This document shows positions 1-7,117 of a stretch of 35,290 nt of DNA, piece after piece. The notes below the pieces were generated by a model. It searched no databases, was not told the origin of the DNA, and worked only from the letters and a program-made list of their open reading frames with translations. The stretch is from contig CAJFQQ010000024.1 in the NCBI GenBank assembly GCA_904419145.1, positions 1 through 35,290 on the forward strand, written 5' to 3'. The DNA comes from an uncultured Oscillospiraceae bacterium. Its GTDB lineage: Bacteria; Bacillota; Clostridia; Oscillospirales; Oscillospiraceae. A program made the translations under genes and the position numbers. The stretch's first letter is position 1; every line of letters begins with the position of its first letter.

Positions 1-6
1 GCCCGG

Positions 7-1101
7 TTAAGAATTTTCCTCCGAAACCGTTGATACATCAGGGTTTTCCGAGTTTTCCCCGATTTTGGGTATCTCGCTTGCAATGAACATCGCATCTCCA
101 AAGGAGAAGAAGCGGTAGCGCTGGCGCACCGCCTCCTCATAGGCCGCCAGCACATGCTCCCGCCCGGCCAAGGCGGACACCAGCATGATAAGGGTGCTCT
201 CCGGCAGGTGGAAATTGGTGATGAGGGCATCCATCACCTTGAAGCGGTAGCCGGGATAGATAAAGATGTTGGTCCACCCGGCTTTGGCCTCCATATGTCC
301 GTTCTCTGCCGCCCAGCTCTCAATGGTGCGGCAGGAGGTGGTCCCCACACAGACCACCCGGCCCCCATTGGCCTTGGTGCGGTTGATGAGGTCCGCCGTC
401 TCCTGAGGGATCACGCAGTATTCGCTGTGCATATCATGGTCTGTAATATCCTCTTCCTTTACAGGCCGGAAGGTGCCGAGACCCACATGGAGGGTCACAT
501 AGCCGATGGGAACTCCCTTGTTCTGGATGGTCTCCATCAGCTCCTTTGTAAAATGCAGCCCCGCCGTGGGCGCCGCGGCGCTGCCGTTGACCCGGGAGTA
601 CACGGTCTGATAGCGCTCCTGGTCCTCCAGCTCCGCCTTGATATAGGGCGGCAGAGGCATCTTCCCCAGCCGCTCCAGCACCTCCAGGAAAATCCCCTCG
701 TAGTCAAAGCGTACCAGACGGTTGCCGCCTTCCACCTCGTCCACGATCTCGGCAGTCAGCTCCCCGTTCCCAAAGGAGACCTTCGCCCCCCGGCGCAGCT
801 TCTTCCCCGGGCGCACCAGGCACTCCCATACCTTATTTCCCCGGTCGATCAGCAGCAGCACCTCGCAGGCCCCGCCGCCCGGGAGCCGCTGGCCCAGGAG
901 ACGGGCCGGCAGCACCCGGGAGTCGTTCATAATGAGGCAGTCCCCCGGCCGCAGCAGATCCGGCAGATCATAGAAGTGCCGGTGGGTCCAGGCGCCGGTG
1001 TTCTTGTCCAGTGTCAGCAGCCGGGAGGCGTCCCGCCGCTCCAGGGGCGTCTGGGCGATGAGCTCCTCCGGCAGATCAAAATAAAAATCGTGTGTTTTCA
1101 C
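7..1101 (-). CDS. queA: QueA, tRNA preQ1-34 S-adenosylmethionine ribosyltransferase-isomerase
   Basis: QueA transfers and isomerises the ribosyl group of S-adenosylmethionine onto preQ1 at the wobble base of GUN-anticodon tRNAs, giving epoxyqueuosine in the cytoplasm. The 364-residue product begins [19 protein letters not shown], the standard family N-terminus, and carries 'GLHF', '[13 protein letters not shown]' and '[17 protein letters not shown]', all typical QueA blocks. I chose the GTG at 1101 because GGGGAGG lies just upstream; the longer reading frame to 1155 adds 18 Arg/Ala-rich residues absent from the family. The C-terminal tail after 'FGDAMFI' is somewhat extended. The gene stops at the window edge, so its downstream partner (often tgt) cannot be seen. 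tRNA-His at 7162, a GUN-anticodon tRNA, would be a substrate. Confidence 0.95.
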   Translation of the reverse strand: MKTHDFYFDLPEELIAQTPLERRDASRLLTLDKNTGAWTHRHFYDLPDLLRPGDCLIMNDSRVLPARLLGQRLPGGGACEVLLLIDRGNKVWECLVRPGKKLRRGAKVSFGNGELTAEIVDEVEGGNRLVRFDYEGIFLEVLERLGKMPLPPYIKAELEDQERYQTVYSRVNGSAAAPTAGLHFTKELMETIQNKGVPIGYVTLHVGLGTFRPVKEEDITDHDMHSEYCVIPQETADLINRTKANGGRVVCVGTTSCRTIESWAAENGHMEAKAGWTNIFIYPGYRFKVMDALITNFHLPESTLIMLVSALAGREHVLAAYEEAVRQRYRFFSFGDAMFIASEIPKIGENSENPDVSTVSEENS

Positions 1102-1422
1102 AGTTCCCTCCCCGCGCCTCCGGGCGCAAGCCAGCCTCCTCCCAGGCGCGCACACCGGGAGCAGGCTCAGAATAGTATGGTTTATCCATCACCGCACAGC
1201 AGGCGGTCAAAGATCCGAAAAATGTCCACAATCAAAAAACATTTGCAAATTATACACGAACACTTGTTGACAGGGCGGCAAAAATATGGTATGACTAACA
1301 CAATCGAAACCTCTGTTTTCCGCGCTGTCTCCCGTATTATAGCGAAAAAGGCGGAACAATGCAAGCCGGCAGTCCATCGGCCGGCAAAATCGTGGTTTCA
1401 TACATCGTAGGAGGACTTTCCC
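1102..1422. other. Divergent intergenic region queA / asd
   Basis: This 321-base gap holds no credible gene. It contains the asd promoter, about 120 bases of asd leader with a GCCGG...CCGGC hairpin near 1366-1384, and the asd ribosome site AGGAGGA before 1423. On the minus strand a TATAAT-like hexamer lies near 1250 and could serve queA, but no convincing -35 stands at the right distance. Confidence 0.6.
1267..1295 (+). promoter_or_regulatory. Sigma-A promoter of asd
   Basis: TTGACA (1267-1272), a 17-base spacer, then TATGAC (1290-1295) preceded by TGG, an extended -10. The start of transcription would fall near 1302, giving a leader of about 120 bases before asd. Confidence 0.75.
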
Positions 1423-2514
1423 ATGGAAAAGTATCGTGTAGGCGTTATTGGCGGCACCGGCATGGTGGGCCAGCGCTTTATCTCTCTGATGGAGAATCAT
1501 CCTTGGTTCCAGCTCACGGCCATCGCCGCCAGCAGCCGCAGCGCCGGCAAGACCTATGAGGAGGCGGTGGGGAGCCGCTGGGCCATGGCTGGCGAGATCC
1601 CGGCAGAGGCCCGGGGCATCGTGGTTCAGGACGCCGAGGCCGACGCGGAGCAGATCGCCGGGGCGGTGGACTTTGTGTTCTGTGCCGTGGATATGAAAAA
1701 AGAGGAGATCCGGGCACTGGAGGAGAAGTATGCCAAGCTGGAGTGCCCGGTGGTGTCCAACAACTCCGCCCACCGCTGGACCGAGGACGTGCCCATGGTG
1801 ATCCCGGAGATCAACGACAGCCACATCCAGCTCATCCACAGCCAGCGCAAGCGCCTGGGCACCAAGCGGGGCTTCATTGCCGTGAAGTCCAACTGCTCCC
1901 TCCAGTCCTATGTGCCAGCCCTCCACCCCCTGCTGAAGTACGGTCTGGAGAAGGCGCTGGTGTGTACCTATCAGGCCATCTCCGGCGCCGGCAAGACCTT
2001 TGCCACCTGGCCGGAGATGGTGGACAACGTGATCCCCTACATCGGCGGCGAGGAGGAGAAGAGCGAGCAGGAGCCCCTGAAGATCTGGGGTGAGATCGTA
2101 GACGGCAAGCTGGTGAAGGCCCAGGGCCCCGCCCTCACTGCCCAGTGCCTGCGGGTACCTGTCAGCGACGGGCATATGGCCGCCTGCTTTATGAAGTTTG
2201 CCGACGGAAAGGCCCCGTCCATGGAGCAGATCAAGGCCGACTGGGCCGCCTTCTCCGGCCGTCCTCAGGCGTTGAACCTCCCCTCCGCCCCCAAGCAGTT
2301 CCTCCACTATTTCGAGGAGGAGAACCGTCCCCAGACCAAGCTGGACCGGATGCTGGAGAACGGCATGGCCGTCTCCATCGGCCGCCTGCGCCCGGATACA
2401 CAGTACGACTACAAGTTCGTCTGCCTCAGCCACAATACCCTCCGGGGTGCCGCGGGCGGCGCTGTGCTGCTGGCAGAGCTGCTCTGCGCCGAGGGATATA
2501 TGGAAAAGAAGTAA
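1423..2514 (+). CDS. asd: Aspartate-semialdehyde dehydrogenase
   Basis: Asd reduces L-4-aspartyl phosphate to aspartate semialdehyde with NADPH, the branch point to lysine/diaminopimelate and to threonine/methionine. The 363-residue protein has the nucleotide-binding loop GGTGMVGQ at 10-17, the catalytic cysteine in KSNCSLQ (C158) and the base histidine in RVPVSDGH (H251). These spacings and the 'SGAGKTF' segment match the archaeal/fungal-type subgroup found in many Clostridia rather than the E. coli type. The start is fixed by AGGAGGA upstream. dapA, the next lysine enzyme, follows, but a strong terminator lies between them, so they may not share one full-length message. Confidence 0.96.
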   Translation: MEKYRVGVIGGTGMVGQRFISLMENHPWFQLTAIAASSRSAGKTYEEAVGSRWAMAGEIPAEARGIVVQDAEADAEQIAGAVDFVFCAVDMKKEEIRALEEKYAKLECPVVSNNSAHRWTEDVPMVIPEINDSHIQLIHSQRKRLGTKRGFIAVKSNCSLQSYVPALHPLLKYGLEKALVCTYQAISGAGKTFATWPEMVDNVIPYIGGEEEKSEQEPLKIWGEIVDGKLVKAQGPALTAQCLRVPVSDGHMAACFMKFADGKAPSMEQIKADWAAFSGRPQALNLPSAPKQFLHYFEEENRPQTKLDRMLENGMAVSIGRLRPDTQYDYKFVCLSHNTLRGAAGGAVLLAELLCAEGYMEKK

Positions 2515-2533
2515 CGATAATCTTCCGCATACC

Positions 2534-2569
2534 AAAGAGGATGAACCAATCGGTTCATCCTCTTTTTTT
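2534..2569 (+). terminator. Intrinsic terminator after asd
   Basis: A perfect 14-bp stem (2534-2547 with 2552-2565), four-base loop AATC, then a T run. It ends about 30 bases before the dapA start, leaving little room for a separate dapA promoter. Confidence 0.9.
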
Positions 2570-2600
2570 ATATTGTTCCCGTTTTGAAGGAGGTATTTTT

Positions 2601-3485
2601 GTGAAGCAACCTATTTTTACCGGCTCCGGCGCTGCCATCATCACACCGTTTACATCGGAAACCGTGGACTACCCCGCCCTGCGTCGGCTCATCGACTTCC
2701 AGCTTCTGGGCAAGACCGACGCCATTATCGTCTGCGGCACCACCGGCGAGGCTGCCACCATGTCCTATGTGGAGCGGATGCGGGCCATCGAGACCACGGT
2801 CCGCCACGTGGACGGCCGGGTCCCGGTGATCGCCGGCACCGGCTCCAACAGCACGGAAAACGCCATCACCCTCTCCAAGGACGCGGCGCTGGCCGGGGTG
2901 GACGGTCTGCTGGTGGTGACCCCCTACTACAACAAGGCCACCCAGCTGGGCCTGGTGCAGCACTACTACGCCATCGCCGACGCGGTGGGGCTGCCGCTGA
3001 TCGTCTATCACGTCCCCTCCCGCACCGGCGTCACCATCGCCGCCGAGACCTATGCGGAGCTGGCCCGGCACCCCAACATTGTCGGCGTCAAGGAGGCCAG
3101 CGGGAATTTCGGCCTCATCCAGAAAACCCGGGAGCTGTGCCCGGAGGACTTCTACCTCTGGTCTGGCAACGACGAGGACACCGCCGCCGTGTGCCTCCTG
3201 GGCGGCAAGGGTGTGATCTCCGTCGCCGCTAACGTGGTGCCCCGGGAAATGCACGAGCTGACCGCCGCCTGCCTGCGGGGAGACTTTGTGGAGGCGGGGC
3301 AGATGCAGCTGAAGCTGCGCCGGCTCATCGCGGCCCTGTTCTGCGAGGTGAACCCCATTCCGGTGAAAACCGCCCTGCACCTTATGGGCTACTGCCAGGA
3401 TATCCTGCGCCTGCCCCTGTGCCCCCTCTCCCCTGCCCACCGTCTGCTGCTGGAGGAGACCCTGGCGGAGTACGGCTTGATTTGA
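2601..3485 (+). CDS. dapA: 4-hydroxy-tetrahydrodipicolinate synthase
   Basis: DapA condenses pyruvate with aspartate semialdehyde, the first committed step of diaminopimelate and lysine synthesis. The 294-residue product has the CGTTGEAAT loop (residues 45-53), YHVPSRTG with the active tyrosine (Y136) and the Schiff-base lysine in VGVKEASGN (K164). I chose the GTG at 2601 because AAGGAGG sits seven bases upstream; the open frame runs further upstream through the asd terminator and is not coding there. A stretch of 83 bases (2780-2862, residues 61-87) recurs almost perfectly, inverted, inside the lipoprotein at 4513-5079. This copy is the intact gene and therefore the probable source. Confidence 0.96.
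   Translation: MKQPIFTGSGAAIITPFTSETVDYPALRRLIDFQLLGKTDAIIVCGTTGEAATMSYVERMRAIETTVRHVDGRVPVIAGTGSNSTENAITLSKDAALAGVDGLLVVTPYYNKATQLGLVQHYYAIADAVGLPLIVYHVPSRTGVTIAAETYAELARHPNIVGVKEASGNFGLIQKTRELCPEDFYLWSGNDEDTAAVCLLGGKGVISVAANVVPREMHELTAACLRGDFVEAGQMQLKLRRLIAALFCEVNPIPVKTALHLMGYCQDILRLPLCPLSPAHRLLLEETLAEYGLI
2780..2862 (+). repeat. Inverted repeat copy A, inside dapA
   Basis: These 83 bases encode DapA residues 61-87, including RHVDGRVPVIAGTGSN. They match the reverse complement of 4644-4726 at 82 of 83 positions. The single difference is at 2853, A here and G in the other copy, which changes Thr85 to Ala. Similarity stops abruptly at both ends. Confidence 0.97.
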
Positions 3486-3505
3486 CCGCTTCGCTGTGCT
3501 ATACT
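3477..3505 (+). promoter_or_regulatory. Probable sigma-A promoter of the GNAT gene
   Basis: TTGATT (3477-3482), 17-base spacer, TATACT (3500-3505) preceded by TGC (extended -10). The -35 overlaps the dapA stop codon. Confidence 0.5.
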
Positions 3506-3528
3506 CTCCCCCAAAAGGAGGGATCTTG

Positions 3529-4047
3529 GTGCCCTATGTTATTCGCCCCATGCGGGAGGCCGACCTCCCCGGCCGCGCCGCCGTCCATTGCCGGGCCTGG
3601 GAGGAGACCTACCGGGGACAGATCCCCGATGTGGTTCTGGACGGCATGACACCGGAGGCCATTGAGGCCGCCGTCAGGGCCCTCCCTATGGAAACGCTGG
3701 TGGTGGAGGGAGCGGAAGGGATCGTAGGCTTTGCCTGCTTCTGTCCGGAGGCCCGGGCATTTACCGGCCGCCGAAACACCTCGGAGATCGCCGCGCTGTA
3801 TCTGCTCCGCTCAGTGCAGGGGCTGGGGTTGGGACGCCGGCTGATGGAAGCGGTTCTGGCTGTCCTCCCCCACCGGGAGGTAATTCTCCACGTGCTGGAG
3901 GGCAATACCCGAGCCATCCAATTCTATGAACACATGGGCTTCTCCCCCACCGGCCGCACCGTCCGTCAGGAGACAGCAGGCGGGACAATGGTGGAATTGG
4001 AGATGCTGCTGCACAGGCAGATATGCAGTCATCAGAGAAGCTTTTGA
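3529..4047 (+). CDS. GNAT family N-acetyltransferase
   Basis: A cytoplasmic acetyl-CoA-dependent acetyltransferase of unknown substrate. The 172-residue protein starts VPYVIRPMREADLPG, the usual first strand of the fold. It has the acetyl-CoA pyrophosphate loop in 'SVQGLGLGRRLMEAVL', a variant of the Q/RxxGxG/A motif, and the late 'NTRAIQFYEHMGFSPTGR' motif with the conserved tyrosine. The start is the GTG at 3529, seven bases after AAGGAGG; the ATG-initiated frame from 3496 begins within the promoter. It lies 43 bases after dapA and may have its own promoter. Nothing in the neighbourhood points to a substrate. Confidence 0.9.
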   Translation: MPYVIRPMREADLPGRAAVHCRAWEETYRGQIPDVVLDGMTPEAIEAAVRALPMETLVVEGAEGIVGFACFCPEARAFTGRRNTSEIAALYLLRSVQGLGLGRRLMEAVLAVLPHREVILHVLEGNTRAIQFYEHMGFSPTGRTVRQETAGGTMVELEMLLHRQICSHQRSF

Positions 4048-4126
4048 TATTCCCACCGTCCTCGGTCATATTATGGGCTTGAAACAATCCGGCCCAGGCC
4101 ATCATCCCATATGAAATCTTTTCAGC

Positions 4127-4185
4127 AACAAGGAAATCCCCCTTCCAGCCTGATTAAAGAGGTCTGGACGGGGGATTTCTTTGTT
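4127..4185. terminator. Long bidirectional terminator hairpin
   Basis: An outer stem of about 16 bp (4127-4142 with 4170-4185, one G.T pair) encloses a second stem TCCAG/CTGGA. It lies between the rightward GNAT gene and the leftward reductase remnant and has T-rich arms on both strands, as expected for convergent genes. Confidence 0.7.
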
Positions 4186-4238
4186 CAACACCAAACAGGG
4201 CGGTCCGTTGGCCCTTTCCCCTCTTCGGGACAATGCCC

Positions 4239-4511
4239 TTACACCGCTTTGCCCCTATCATGGGCGGTTTTCAGCAGTTCAGGCTGGTTTCGGATGCTCC
4301 CGGCTCCATCGCATCCCACGCCTCGTACAACGCCTGCCAGATGACATTTCTCAAAGCAGGCGATCCAGCCCTCCAGCCCCTTTACCGCGCCGTCCATGGC
4401 GGATTCCTCCTCATCGGCGGCAGTGGCCAGAAGGTAGATGTCCCGGAATGCGTAGTCCACGGGGAAAAGCGGATTGGTGCGATCCAGCAGGGTCTTCATC
4501 TGGCCGCTCAT
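4239..4511 (-). pseudogene. C-terminal remnant of a flavodoxin-type NAD(P)H reductase
   Basis: Ninety codons remain. The sequence MSGQMKTLLDRTNPLFP followed by 'RDIYLLATAADEEESAMDGAVKGLEGW' is the second half of clostridial NADPH-dependent FMN reductase / multimeric flavodoxin proteins, which are usually about 180 residues. The first half, which carries the FMN phosphate-binding loop, is missing. The only upstream sequence is the stop codon of the chimeric lipoprotein one base away. The first methionine is an internal residue in the family (normally within a PIYYYxMSGQMK stretch), and I see no good ribosome site. I read this as a truncated pseudogene left by the same rearrangement that built the neighbouring chimera. 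A functional short protein is possible but would lack the cofactor site. Confidence 0.75.
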
Positions 4512-4512
4512 C

Positions 4513-5079
4513 TCACTTCAGATTGCTGGAGAAGAATTCCGCCAGCTTGTCAAAGGGAATGCGATCTCGGCGGTCATAGAGGTCGATATGCTCTGCGTCT
4601 GCCACGGTATAGAGCTCCTTGGGTTCTTTCGCAGCGGCGTAGACGTTTTCCGCGCTGTTGGAGCCGGTGCCGGCGATCACCGGGACCCGGCCGTCCACGT
4701 GGCGGACCGTGGTCTCGATGGCCCGCGTCTGGACGGTTTCGCTATTCTCCAGCGTGGCGGCGTAAACGGTATCTCCAATGGTCACCGTAATGGGGATGGT
4801 GTTTCCCGTTTCGTCGCCGGAAGGAACAATCGGGTCCCCAGATTCTGCCTCGCCGGATTCCGGTGCCTGGGAGGACACCTCATCGCCGCCGACAGATGGA
4901 TCTGCCGTGTTCTCCACGGGCGAAGTGGATGCAGATGCGGATACGCTGTTTTCCGGCGCAGAGGAATTCTCCCCGCCGGAGGATGCATCGCCTGGGGAAC
5001 CGCATCCTGCAAGGGATACCAGCAGAGCCAGTACCACAAAAATGGACAGGCAGAGGGCCTTTTTTCTGGAACGGTTCAT
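4513..5079 (-). CDS. Chimeric lipoprotein: cyclophilin-like start, DapA segment, hydrolase tail
   Basis: An intact 188-codon frame built from three sources. Residues 1-26 are a lipoprotein signal peptide with lipobox LAGC (C26). Residues 27-95 are Ser/Glu/Pro-rich linker. Residues about 96-117 (IPITVTIGDTVYAATLENS) resemble the first strands of the cyclophilin-like domain of clostridial lipoproteins, but the rest of that domain is gone. Residues 119-145 are DapA residues 61-87 with one substitution. Residues 146-188 (VYAAAKEPKELYTV, then AEHIDLYD and IPFDKLAEFF) look like the end of an alpha/beta hydrolase, including the position of its catalytic histidine (H165) but no nucleophile elbow. The start codon overlaps the upstream stop as ATGA, so it should be translated. 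No known activity can be assigned; it may be a new fusion or a pseudogene that happens to be open. Confidence 0.8.
   Translation of the reverse strand: MNRSRKKALCLSIFVVLALLVSLAGCGSPGDASSGGENSSAPENSVSASASTSPVENTADPSVGGDEVSSQAPESGEAESGDPIVPSGDETGNTIPITVTIGDTVYAATLENSETVQTRAIETTVRHVDGRVPVIAGTGSNSAENVYAAAKEPKELYTVADAEHIDLYDRRDRIPFDKLAEFFSSNLK
4644..4726 (-). repeat. Inverted repeat copy B, dapA-derived segment
   Basis: Reverse complement of dapA 2780-2862 with one mismatch (C at 4653). It is read in the same frame as in dapA. At one end the match closes with CGGAAAACG, just beyond the mismatch, which suggests a short microhomology at the joint. Confidence 0.97.
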
Positions 5080-5321
5080 TTTGTTTGATCCTTTCTTTGA
5101 TTTTTCTGATCTTTCTGCAGCTGATACCGCAGGTAGTCCAGGCAGTCCAGCTTCCGCTGCTGGGCATGGAGCTGACCCAGCAGTTCTTTCCGCTGGCTCT
5201 CCAGCAGACGAAGCCGGACGGATGTGCCACCTGAATCGGAAATCTCCAGATATTTCTGAATGAATTCCGCAGAACAGCCGGCATCCTCCAAATTCTGAAT
5301 GACGGCCTCTTTACTCAACAC
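5076..5321 (-). CDS. Small coiled-coil protein of unknown function
   Basis: Eighty-one residues. An N-terminal helical part (LSKEAVIQNLEDAGCSAEFIQKYLEI) is followed by a probable coiled coil (LLESQRKELLGQLHAQQRKLDCLDYLRYQLQ), recalling the C-terminal dimerisation helix of MerR-type regulators, with a Lys/Gln-rich tail. No DNA-binding domain is visible. As I recall, similar small proteins accompany flavodoxin and lipoprotein genes in Clostridia, but I cannot name a function. The start is GTG at 5321 (a TTG three bases on is equally possible) after GAGGTG. Its stop overlaps the lipoprotein start by ATGA, so the two are translationally coupled. It is the first gene of a leftward unit divergent from the LysR gene. 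Confidence 0.75.
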   Translation of the reverse strand: MLSKEAVIQNLEDAGCSAEFIQKYLEISDSGGTSVRLRLLESQRKELLGQLHAQQRKLDCLDYLRYQLQKDQKNQRKDQTK

Positions 5322-5441
5322 ATCACACCTCACAAGTACCCCTCTCCCCCAATTCTTCGCTCGCTTTTTCTTCGCACGTTTCCCTTGCATTCCCTTTGAA
5401 ATTCTCCGCAGTTCGGAATGGATTCACTGTCCTGGCGCCGG

Positions 5442-5504
5442 AGAGCGGCTGCAGCGCCCCCTATATAAAGAAAACGGGCAGATACGCCTCCTGGCAGCCG
5501 CTCT
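5442..5504 (-). other. Leader hairpin of the LysR-divergent operon
   Basis: A perfect 11-bp stem (AGAGCGGCTGC at 5442-5452 with its complement at 5494-5504) closes a 41-base loop in the roughly 220-base untranslated leader of the leftward operon. I do not recognise a known riboswitch class. The rest of the 5322-5735 gap holds two promoters and otherwise AT-rich sequence. A 65-codon leftward frame (ATG at 5527) lies across the leader but has only a weak ribosome site. Confidence 0.5.
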
Positions 5505-5550
5505 GTATTATCCGCCGACTCACCCATCAACCCTCAGCTTCTTGAGTTGC

Positions 5551-5579
5551 ATTATAGTTTGCAGCCTACAAAATATCAA
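5551..5579 (-). promoter_or_regulatory. Sigma-A promoter of the leftward operon
   Basis: On the minus strand TTGATA (5574-5579), 17-base spacer, TATAAT (5551-5556). Transcription would start near 5544, some 220 bases before the small coiled-coil gene. Confidence 0.7.
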
Positions 5580-5635
5580 ATACTTATCATACATATATAT
5601 TCATGCTTTTCCCCTATATCAATTGATAAAAAGGC

Positions 5636-5664
5636 TTGCAATAAAGGAACTGTTTCATTACAAT
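5636..5664 (+). promoter_or_regulatory. Sigma-A promoter of the LysR gene
   Basis: TTGCAA (5636-5641), 17-base spacer, TACAAT (5659-5664). It lies about 60 bases from the divergent promoter, the usual geometry for a LysR regulator that controls its neighbour and itself. Confidence 0.65.
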
Positions 5665-5735
5665 AAATGACAATAAAATATATCTTCTATCACCACACAA
5701 TGTCGAACTTCGTTTCGCGTTGGAAAGGAGCTCAC

Positions 5736-6638
5736 ATGGAACTTCGTGTCCTGCGCTATTTTCTTGCTGTTGCCCGGGAGGAGAACATCTCCGCTGCAGC
5801 TGACTATCTCCATTTAACCCAGCCCACCTTGTCCCGCCAATTGATGGATTTAGAAGAAGAACTTGGAAAAAAATTATTCATTCGTGGAAATCGAAAAATC
5901 ACACTGACGGAAGATGGCGTCTTATTTCGCAAGCGTGCCAATGAGATCCTGGACCTGGTGGAGAAAACGGAATCGGAACTCCGCTCCGTAGATGAAGATA
6001 TCGCTGGAGATATCTATATCGGCGGCGGAGAGTCGGAGGCCATGCGGCTAGTGGCCCAGGCTGCCCATATATTACAGAAACGCTATCCTAATATCCATTA
6101 TCACTTGTACAGCGGTAATGCAGATGATGTGGGAGAGCGGCTGGACAAGGGGCTTCTGGACTTTGGCATCTTAATTGAACCGTTCGACCGCAAAAAATAC
6201 GATTCATTACGGCTGCCTGTCCGGGAGCGCTGGGGCGTCCTCATGCGTAAGGACAGCCCTTTGGCGGATTGTGACTACATCACCCCAGATGATTTGAAGG
6301 ACAAGCCTCTGCTCCATTCTCGTCAATCCAAAGTACAGGATGGTATCCAGGCTTGGTTTGGCTATGATATTGAAGAGCTAAATATTGTCGGCACCTATAA
6401 CCTGCTATATAATGCCTCTTTGATGGTGGAAGAGGGCGTATGCTATGCCCTCTGTCTGGACAAACTCATTAATACCACAGGAGATAGCAACCTTTGTTTT
6501 CGACCTCTGATAAACCAGATGACCGCGGGTATCGATCTGGTCTGGAAAAAATACCAGGTATTCTCCAAGGCAGCAGACAAATTTTTAGAAATCATGCGGG
6601 AGCAGATGATCCCGCATGAAAATGGAACGCTGTCATAA
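5736..6638 (+). CDS. LysR family transcriptional regulator
   Basis: A 300-residue regulator, the standard family length. Residues 1-60 (MELRVLRYFLAVAREENIS, then AADYLHLTQPTLSRQLMDLE) form the winged helix-turn-helix. The remainder is the periplasmic-binding-protein-like effector domain, with a long helix leading into 'GDIYIGGGESEAMRLVAQAA'. The start is the ATG at 5736 five bases after AAGGAG; the longer frame from 5667 begins at the promoter's transcription start. The divergent arrangement suggests that it regulates the small-protein/lipoprotein/reductase unit, now rearranged, so its original target may be partly lost. The effector is unknown. Confidence 0.93.
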   Translation: MELRVLRYFLAVAREENISAAADYLHLTQPTLSRQLMDLEEELGKKLFIRGNRKITLTEDGVLFRKRANEILDLVEKTESELRSVDEDIAGDIYIGGGESEAMRLVAQAAHILQKRYPNIHYHLYSGNADDVGERLDKGLLDFGILIEPFDRKKYDSLRLPVRERWGVLMRKDSPLADCDYITPDDLKDKPLLHSRQSKVQDGIQAWFGYDIEELNIVGTYNLLYNASLMVEEGVCYALCLDKLINTTGDSNLCFRPLINQMTAGIDLVWKKYQVFSKAADKFLEIMREQMIPHENGTLS

Positions 6639-6678
6639 AAAGCATGCAGCTAGCCAGGTATGCCAACCGCATGCTTTT
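6638..6678 (+). terminator. Terminator-like hairpin after the LysR gene
   Basis: A perfect 10-bp stem AAAAGCATGC (6638-6647) with GCATGCTTTT (6669-6678), with a 21-base loop, starting at the stop codon. The T run is only four bases. Confidence 0.55.
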
Positions 6679-6718
6679 GAAAAATAGAGCCATCCGACTA
6701 TCCCACAGGTGCAAAGAA

Positions 6719-6752
6719 AAAACGCCCTCCCCTTCTTGGGTTGGGCGGTTTT
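6719..6752 (-). terminator. Hairpin terminator, probably for the tRNA unit
   Basis: AAAACGCCC pairs with GGGCGGTTTT (one bulged G), with an inner CCC/GGG pairing. T-rich sequence flanks it on both strands, so it could end either the leftward tRNA transcript or the rightward LysR transcript. Confidence 0.5.
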
Positions 6753-6779
6753 CATGTGTACTTTGTGTATAAATGTTAT

Positions 6780-6814
6780 CCGCATCACAAGAAGTCTTTC
6801 TTCTTGTGATGCGG
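6780..6814. terminator. Perfect 15-bp hairpin between LysR and tRNA-Lys
   Basis: CCGCATCACAAGAAG (6780-6794) pairs fully with 6800-6814 around a five-base loop. A T-rich stretch follows on the plus strand but no clean T run. It is the third hairpin in 180 bases and separates the LysR and tRNA transcripts. Confidence 0.5.
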
Positions 6815-6903
6815 CATTTCCTTTTCCCAGCAAACCCACAGGCCGTTGTATTATATTATAATAGAAAAATCCCGAACCCGTTGTCCGTCAACAGGCTCGG
6901 GAC

Positions 6904-6979
6904 TGGTGACCCGTCGGGGATTCGAACCCCGGACCCACTGCTTAAAAGGCAGTTGCTCTGCCTACTGAGCTAACGGGTC
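6904..6979 (-). tRNA. tRNA-Lys (anticodon TTT)
   Basis: 76 bases with encoded CCA. Acceptor GACCCGT pairs with ACGGGTC, the anticodon loop is CTTTTAA and the T arm GGTTCGAATCC is intact. Last gene of the five-tRNA leftward unit. Confidence 0.97.
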
Positions 6980-7028
6980 AAAAGTATGGCGACGATCCGA
7001 AACCATCCCGGCTTCGGACCATCGCACT

Positions 7029-7103
7029 TGGCTGGGATGGTTGGACTCGAACCAACGAATGCGGGAGTCAAAGTCCCGTGCCTTACCACTTGGCTACACC
7101 CCA
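7029..7103 (-). tRNA. tRNA-Gln (anticodon TTG)
   Basis: 75 bases with encoded CCA. Acceptor TGGGGTG pairs with CATCCCA (one G.U), anticodon loop CTTTGAC, T arm GGTTCGAGTCC. It follows a long hairpin that separates it from tRNA-His. Confidence 0.97.
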
Positions 7104-7117
7104 ATATGGGGAATCAA

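Noticed and set aside
154-1410. 418-codon rightward frame
   Set aside because: Antisense to queA; its His/Leu/Gly/Gln-rich composition is the usual shadow of a GC-rich gene, and queA motifs are certain on the other strand.
1207-2535. 442-codon leftward frame over asd
   Set aside because: Antisense to an asd gene with all catalytic motifs; no recognisable domain.
2145-2600. Upstream extension of the dapA frame
   Set aside because: It overlaps asd in another frame and crosses a strong terminator; the GTG at 2601 has the ribosome site.
4474-5088. 204-codon rightward frame with similarity to the antisense of dapA
   Set aside because: It is the shadow of the chimeric lipoprotein; the repeated peptide is explained by the inverted dapA segment read from the other strand.
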